A stretch of 64,000 bases of DNA from Euonymus europaeus. Its lineage: Eukaryota; Streptophyta; Magnoliopsida; Celastrales; Celastraceae. The notes below the pieces were generated by a model. It ran no database searches, was not told where the DNA came from, and worked only from the letters and a program-made list of their open reading frames with translations. The stretch lies in contig OY756961.1 of NCBI GenBank assembly GCA_963580455.1, positions 21,495,001-21,559,000 on the forward strand, given 5' to 3'. This document shows, one piece after another, positions 57,580-64,000 of the stretch (positions are counted from its first letter, which is position 1; every line of letters starts with the position of its first letter). A program made the translations under genes and the position numbers.

Positions 57580-60500
57580 ATGACTATCGACAACGAAGGA
57601 GACGAAGAAAGGTAAGGGTATTTTTCATGTTCGTTTTTTCTTGTACTGAAATCGAGTGGGAAAATGTCTCCGTGTTGTACATGAGGTTGTTTATTCTATG
57701 TGTGGTCCCTCTTTCTAAATGTAGCAGAGTATTGTCCCCTGTTTCGATGTAGAGGAAGCAGTGGTTAAACAGTGGCCCCTATATGTATTTTTGTCAAGTT
57801 TTGAAAGGATTATGTTAGGTGTGGTAGTTACAACTTTATTTTATTTTGTACAGAGTGAAATCAATTTCCAGGCGACCAGTTACAAGGTCTCTTGTTTCTC
57901 AGTTTACTACTGCTCATGAAGTTGACAAAGGCAAACAAAGTCATGGTGTGCCTAATAGCCAAACTGTGGATGATAGCCAAAGTGTGCCTGATAGCCAAGG
58001 TGTGCCTAATAGCCAACCAGTTGCCACTAATTTGCTGGACGATGAAGATGACGAAGTACTAGATGTTTACATGGCTGGTTTGGAGGTCCATCACTCTGAT
58101 GATGCAGGAGGCTTCAGTGATGATGAAGGGGGGTCCAGATATGAGAGTGGAGGTGATGAGTTAGGCGACAGTACTGATGAAGACTATGAAACTGAAGTAG
58201 ACAGTGATGATGTCGATGCTGAAATGGAGGAGGGAAGAGATGGAAAAGGTGAACATGATGATGATTGTGAGGATGAAATTGAGATTGAAAATCAGTGTGA
58301 TGATGCTGGTATGTTACTTTTCCAAACTAACAGTGATGAGGAAGTTCAGGCTCGTAAACTGGCCAATCCTCGATATAATCCTTCCATCACTGCAAATGAA
58401 CATAGATTTCAATTAGGGATGGAGTTCATCACTTTGAAGGAGTTCAAAGATGCAGTGAAGAGTTATGCAGTTGATGAGGGATTTCAAATACAATTGGTGA
58501 AAAATGACAAATTGAGGTGTCAAGTAAGGTGCGATATTGGCTGCCCTTGGATGATTTGGTGCTCCAGATTGGGGGGTGAGTCGACATTTCAAATCAAGAC
58601 CTACGTCAACAAACATAAATGTAATAGAAGAGCCCCAAACAAGCAAGCAAGCAGTTCTTGGCTCTCAGTGAGATTATTAGATAAAGTTAGAGGAGAACCT
58701 AAGATTAGTGCAAGCCAGATATGTAAGTATGTGAAGGAGAAAATGGCACTAGAGATATCTAGGATACATGCATACAGAGCTAAGAAGAAAGCACTAGAAA
58801 TGATTGATGGGAAACATAAGGTACAATATGCTCAACTAAGAAGCTACATGGCTGAGGTATTGAGGAAAAATAATGGCAGTACATGTAACATACAAGTTTA
58901 CAGAGATTGCCCGGAAGATCCTGCAATCTTCAAAAAAGCTTACATGTGTTTCCATGCACTGAAATCAGGTTTCGTAGAAGGATGCAGGCCTCTAATTGGA
59001 CTGGATGGATGTTTTTTAAAAACATCTTATGGAGGACAACTTCTCATAGCAGTTGCACAAGATGGATGCAATGGGATTTTTCCTATTGCTTGGGCTGTAG
59101 TTGAGAGGGAAAATAATGAGTCATGGGACTGGTTTTTAAGAAAGTTGTTGTTGGACATTGGCGGGTTTGATAAACAGCGATGGTGTTTCATTTCAGATAG
59201 GCAAAAAGGTCTAGTTCAGGCAATTGAGTACCTTGAGAGGGATTTCCAACATAGAATAGAACATAGGTTTTGTGTTAGGCATATATATGCCAACTTTAGC
59301 AAGCAATGGCCTGGGGCATTGTTTACAAAACTGGTTTATGAAGCAGCAAAAGCAACTACAATGTAGGTATTCAATGAGAGGATGCAAAGGATGAAAGAAG
59401 CGGATGAGGCTGCCTGGGCTTACCTAAATGAGATCCAGCCTTGCTTGTGGAGTAGAGCTGGTTTCTCGACATTTAGCAAAAATGATGCAATTGTCAACAA
59501 TATGTCTGAGAGTTTCAACAATATGGTACTCCCCGTTAAAGACAAGCCAATAATAACCATGTTAGAGGAATTGAGGTCACAGTCCATGGATAGACTTGTG
59601 AGGAAAAGAATTGCAATGGAAAGAAATGAAGGTGTTCTTGTGTCCAATGTTCAAAAATTGTTGGACAGAAGGTTTAATGAGAACAGGTTGTGGACTGCGA
59701 AGTGGGATGGGGATGCTGCACAGTCCATATTTCATAAATTTTATAAATTAAAATCATTTAATTTATAGTCATTGTGATAAAATATTGTTGGTTACCAAAG
59801 ACTTCATACTCCATATTCCAGTCACACATTTCACACATTTTTACATTGAATTCATTTAAATTTTACTAACTGGTTTATGTTTTAGGTTACCAAGAAGCCT
59901 GAGCAGTACATTGTTGATGTCAAGAACTTCACATGTAGTTGTCCAGAGTGGGATTTTACCGGCATCCCATGTACACATTCAGTGGCAGCAATAGGATGGC
60001 TGCACAAGGATCCGGCTGAATATGTGCACGAATACTATAAGAGATCGACTTATTTGAGGGTGTATAGGCATAACATTCAGCCAAAAAATGGTGAGAATTT
60101 GTGGACTGAAGTTAGTGGTGATGTAATTCTCCCTCCGCCAATGAAAGCTTTGATTGGTAGACCGAAGAAAAAGCAAAGAAGGGAGCATGATGAAGGCCAC
60201 AAAAGCAGGACCAAACTGAAGAGAAGGAGATGAAATATAAGATGCACTAAATGAGGGATTGAAGGCCACAACAAGAGGAGCTGCAAGAATGAGGTACTAT
60301 ACTTGCTATACCTGTAAATAGTTTAGCTGAATTTGTGCACTACATCATAAACTAAATGTTGCAGGCTGGGATGCGAGAAGGGATATCTGTTATGGATGCT
60401 GCTACCACTGGGAGAAGGTCGGTCAGAAGTGGAAGAGGAAATGTTGTAGAGAGAGGGAGAGGTACTTCAGTGAGGAGGGGTGCTGGTTCTGGCAGAGGTG

Positions 60501-60853
60501 GTTGTGCTCCAATTGCTAGTGGTGGATGTGCTCCAGTTGGCATGGGTAGGGGAAAGATACACCCCATTAGAGGAGGAGTTGTTTTTCGTGAACCTTCTAG
60601 AGGGGGTAGTACTATAGATGTAGCTATGGGCAGTGTTCCAAACGTGGGAGTTGAGAGCACATACATGTCATTCAAAGGGAAACAATTACATGGTGGAAGC
60701 ATGAGCCCAGGAAAGAGGACCAAAGAGAGTGCTAGGAGGCTGCATACCACAGTCACAACGATTCATCGGTCCAGCTCCAGTGCAAGGTATACTGCCATGG
60801 TAAATGCAAGCCAAGAATCAATATCATATGCACCTACAGAAGCACCAAAGTAG
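57580..60853 (+). pseudogene. mudrA-type MULE transposase, lightly damaged
   Basis: Exon 1 is 57580-57611 (MTIDNEGDEE). Exon 2 starts at 57854 in phase (R|VKSISRRPV), with an acidic Asp/Glu-rich region, then a MuDR N-terminal domain (QLGMEFITLKEFKDAVKSYA, RCQVRCDIGCPWMIWCS). The MULE catalytic core shows GLDGCFLK and FISDRQKGL with the two Asp residues and HRFCVRHIYANF. A TAG at 59364 replaces the expected Gln of TTM-Q-VFNERM; the frame then continues to 59768. Exon 3 (59886-60293) holds the SWIM finger (CSCPEWDFTGIPCTH) and a CCHC knuckle (RCTK-x-GIEGHNKRSC) with TGA at 60231 and 60252, the latter replacing a knuckle Cys. Exon 4 (60365-60853) is a Gly/Arg-rich tail. The donor after exon 2 is missing or altered. 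The encoded family cuts MULE TIRs. Confidence 0.9.
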
Positions 60854-61179
60854 ATTTAGTGTACTTGTTATTACAAACTGATTTTGTAGCATGCAATATG
60901 TTAGCTAGCATGCTTAATATATCTGGCCTGTAATATTTTGGAGAATTATTTTTGGATTTGGACACAATGTAGGTCTTGTTGTTGCTGCATATTTTGGATA
61001 ATGTTTTATTAAGTGATGACTATTTTGTTATGTTTTGATAACTATAGTGACTATTTTGAAACGCATGTATGTTGTTTGAGTTTGTTGGCTAACTGCTTTT
61101 TGATACTTTTGCCATGTCATCACGTGTCATTCCACATGTAATCATAAAACGGTTACATATGGCCATGTCAACAGTAAAT

Positions 61180-61322
61180 ATTATCGGGCAGTATCAAAAC
61201 TGACCAGTGACGAAAATTGAAACAAAATGCAAAGTCGAGTTCCCGAGTTGAATGAGTTAAAAGTTTAGTGACCGATTTGAAACGCGTCTAATCTAACAGT
61301 GACTAAAAGTAGCATTTACCCC
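61180..61322 (-). repeat. Right terminal inverted repeat of the MULE
   Basis: Reverse complement of 57148-57290; ends ...AGTAGCATTTACCCC directly before the second TSD copy. Confidence 0.92.
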
Positions 61323-61331
61323 ACTTGCGTC

Positions 61332-61786
61332 ACACAATAAGCGTGAGGACATGTTACCACTGCCCGATCGACATAGTTAAACACGTTACAGAAACGAAAA
61401 TTAGGCCTAGACAAGTTATTATATTGGGCCGTAGAATGATCTGGCATGTACATCCAGCCCAAATGAACTCATATCCAAAATATCATGACCGGCGGTCAAG
61501 GCCATCGCGGTGGGCAACCAGACTTCATACCGGAGTGCCAAACGGATTAAATTTTAATAAGTTGATTTTTTTCCTGAATTTCTTGGCATTTATGTTGAAA
61601 GAAAAAGTCATATAGTGTGTATATATGTATGGTTCTTTATATGGGTTGCTTTACTTTGACTTGATACCAACCATGGAAAAATAAGTGGGCCTGGACTCGA
61701 ATGATAATCACGGCCCATTGTTGCTTTATTGCCTTAAAAGTTGGTACACCCTAGCTTTCTTTCTTTTCATGGGCCAGTCAGTGCCA
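61332..61786. other. Intergenic, no gene seen
   Basis: Right flank of the MULE. Open frames here have no recognisable content. Confidence 0.4.
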
Positions 61787-62330
61787 ATAAGGCTGCAAAT
61801 AAGCCTATCGCTCGCGAGCTACTCTCAAACAGGGTCGACTGAAGCTCTGCTCGTTTTCCTTTGGAAGGTGAACGAATGAGTTTAAACAAGTCGAGCTCGA
61901 AAAAAGAATGTGCTCAGCTCAATTAGGCAAGTGAAAAAGTTCGTTCCTGATTCGCAAACGAGTTCGATTAAATATTTGGAAAATATTTGTTTAGTGTCCC
62001 GAACAAGCTTACCTTTATCTTAAAAAACACGTTTATTAAACTTATTCTTTGATAGATGTGTTCATGAACAGGCTCAGAAAAACAACTAGTGAACATGTTT
62101 ATTATTAGCTCGACGAAAACTCGTGAATAAATCTATTTACTTAAACGAGCCAATTAAGCTCAAGCTTGCCTTTGATCTAAACGAGCAGAGTTTTAGGACA
62201 TAAAATATGAAGCTCGTCTAAAGCTCGTATGAGTTCAGGCTCGCTAAAACCTTAACGAACAAGCTTGAACAAGGCAAAGCTCCGCTCCGCTCGGTCCAAC
62301 TCATTTGCAAGCTTAAGTGCCAAGCAAGAT
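61787..62330. mobile_element. AGCTCG-rich MITE-like sequence
   Basis: Dense direct and inverted copies of AGCTCG/CGAGCT/AACGAGC. The ends GCTGCAAATAAGCC and, read inward from the right, GCTTGCAAATGAGTTGG resemble each other as inverted repeats. No coding and no certain TSD; a non-autonomous DNA element is inferred. Confidence 0.5.
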
Positions 62331-62344
62331 TCAAGGATGAGATG

Positions 62345-62610
62345 TAAAGCATCCACAATGGACATGGCAATGTACTGAGATTTAGATTTTTTTATGTTAC
62401 TGTATTAATAAATATATTCTGTTGATATGAATGAGACCCATCTAATGAGCTATTTGCAGAGCAAATCAATTTTCGTGCCCACTTCCATGACCCATTAAAA
62501 TAGGCCAAAAACTAACAATTTTGAAACATGAACAGTGTCTAATAGCCCAACAAAACACATTTTTTGACGAATGTTCCAAAAAATATCACCCATTATAGTT
62601 GTCCAATTAT
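62345..62610. mobile_element. Possible short MITE
   Basis: AAGCATCCACAATGGACA at the left and CCCATTATAGTTGTCC at the right are roughly inverted (ACAATGG against ATAATGG). The interior has no ORF. Weak support. Confidence 0.3.
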
Positions 62611-64000
62611 TGATTATATATAAATATATATATGGAGCTATAATTGGAATTTAATATTAGTTAGGCTTTTACATTATTCAACCCTAAAAAGGAGGGGTCA
62701 TTCTTGAATAATTACATTGATTGACAAGTCCAGATCAATCTTAGGGTAGTGCGAGACGGCCGATCATCCAGGGCCCCAATTCCTATCTCTTTTTCTTCTT
62801 TTTTTTAAATATAGTAATATTATAATGATTTTAAACACATTTAAGTCTCATTTAAAAAAATTAATCTAATAATGTTCACCTTATAAAAATTTAAAAATAA
62901 AAAAATTAACCCGTTTAAACTTTCTTTAATTATTATTTATATAAAGACCCATTTTTTAAAGTTTGTTTCCGGCCTTTCAACACCCAGCATCACCATTGCC
63001 TAAATCGAGGAAAAAATGAAAGTTATAAAAGAGGAGTTTATGTAGAGGTGATAGACTCGAGACTCGAGTCTCGAGGATATCTGCAATATTCTACCAGCAC
63101 AGATAAGGTAATAGGCGGGTAAAAAAGCTATAAGTGTGGGTGTGAATGTCGGTGCGGATGTGAGAAAATCTACCAGCTACCGTAACCCTCCTCATTTATT
63201 TAAATGAGACTTTGGATTGCCTGCAAAAGCAAATAAAATCCGTGCACAATGATTTGATCGTAATTTTCTCATTAACTCACGTATATACGATGTAGCCGAT
63301 GACAAATTTTATGATGATGTTGATGATTATCGAACAATAAATTAATAAATAATTCAATTATATTGCATGAATTAACATGCATGTAAATATATTCTACGAA
63401 AAAAAATTACGTTCATTTTGTATGTGGATGTGGTGCGGATTTTTATCCATTGGAAATAAATGAAAATGACATTCACCCACAAAATTCAAATATCTTGTTT
63501 TTTCTTTAATTCATATTAAATTAATGGAAATTTTAGTTACTATAATAAGAGTGAGAGATTCTAATTAATAATGAAAACCACTAATTAAAGTTCTTTTGTG
63601 ACCAGGATATGCTTAATTATGGAAGATACTCAGTGGCAGGTTATACAAATCCGTAATAACACAGAAATGAAGTTAATGACTACCAACAATACAATTAATT
63701 TTCTTATATGTTATAGATTTTTTACACACACAACAAAAGATGATATAGTGAATAACACAAAAAAAGAAGGAAAATTATCCAAAAGAGACTGATAAAGATG
63801 CTTGAACTGACACAAACGAGGTTAATACTAACTATACACAAATATGATGGTCATGAGTTGTATCTATACACAAACACAAACACAAACGAGGTTAATAGTA
63901 ACTATACACAAATATGATGGTCATAATCCTCTAAAAATAATATTAATTATAGTCTCTCCTTAAAATTTCAAATGGTCTAAAAGTTTGAACTCTTCCACAC
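62611..64000. other. Intergenic AT-rich end of window
   Basis: No gene. A CGAGACTCGAGTCTCG palindrome lies at 63060-63075. A 45-bp direct repeat (ACGAGGTTAAT-GTAACTATAC core) lies at about 63812-63856 and 63882-63926, period 70. Confidence 0.45.

Larger units (their letters stand above)
57139..61331 (+). mobile_element. Complete Mutator-like element (MULE), 4175 bp, 9-bp TSD
   Basis: The element 57148-61322 is flanked by ACTTGCGTC at 57139-57147 and 61323-61331, a perfect 9-bp duplication. Terminal inverted repeats of about 140 bp match almost base for base. Both read GGGTAAATGCTACTTTTAGT inward (the right arm has one more G), and similarity continues through GTTTTGATACTG. It encodes a mudrA-type transposase in the plus orientation. 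Long TIRs, 9-bp TSD and a MULE transposase place it firmly. High TIR identity implies recent movement, possibly with help from another copy, since its own gene has stops. Confidence 0.95.

Noticed and set aside
57139..61331. MULE transposase annotated as an intact gene
   Set aside because: Stops at 59364, 60231 and 60252 and a missing donor after exon 2 argue against it, though sequencing error cannot be excluded.

Overview
The window looks like nuclear DNA of a eudicot plant. It is AT-rich, its genes have GT-AG introns, and its single-copy genes (an EPF1-type stomatal peptide, an ABCG14-type half-size ABC transporter and an ANAC019/055/072-type NAC factor) are plant families. I see no bacterial operon, CRISPR array, intact tRNA gene or virus. 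The species cannot be named from the sequence alone.

Layout. 0-0.8 kb: EPF1-like gene (+). 1.5-11.6 kb: a degenerate PIF/Harbinger transposon carrying a DDE transposase and a Myb/SANT-like partner, both broken. A minus-strand Helitron (2081-8366) is nested in it, and a second Helitron (5408-8022) is nested in the first. The inner Helitron carries an MLO gene fragment. 12.1-13.9 kb: truncated FAR1-like (MULE-derived) pseudogene. 15.9-18.4 kb: ABCG half transporter (+). 19.9-20.6 kb: 5'-truncated LINE with a perfect target-site duplication (TSD). 21.2-23.0 kb: NAC gene (+) with a cluster of G-box/ABRE motifs upstream. 24.2-26.1 kb and 46.6-48.4 kb: two copies, in opposite orientation, of a 1.8-1.9 kb non-autonomous element. 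26.3-28.5 kb: hAT MITE, LTR-like debris and a second LINE scrap. 30-31.6 kb: element with terminal inverted repeats (TIRs) holding a broken PPR gene. 32.8-42.9 kb: a decayed, unidentified gene region. It contains a ~3.2 kb array of about 21 hairpin-bearing tandem units and a coding exon split by a 2.59 kb solo LTR, which itself carries a piece of 25S rDNA. 49.4 kb: tRNA-derived SINE. 52.2-54.3 kb: second FAR1-like MULE pseudogene, followed by a broken group-A bZIP exon. 57.1-61.3 kb: a complete MULE with ~140 bp TIRs and a perfect 9-bp TSD; its mudrA-type transposase is only lightly damaged. The last 2.7 kb holds MITE-like sequence and small repeats.

How it fits together. Only three host genes look intact (EPF1, ABCG, NAC), and they are unrelated in function. 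Most of the rest is layered transposon history: insertions inside insertions, captured host exons (MLO, PPR, possibly others), and insertions whose uninterrupted target site can be read from the same window. The most unusual items are the nested Helitrons with a triplicated 5' end, the hairpin array at 34.3-37.6 kb, the solo LTR inside a coding exon, and the rDNA piece inside that LTR.
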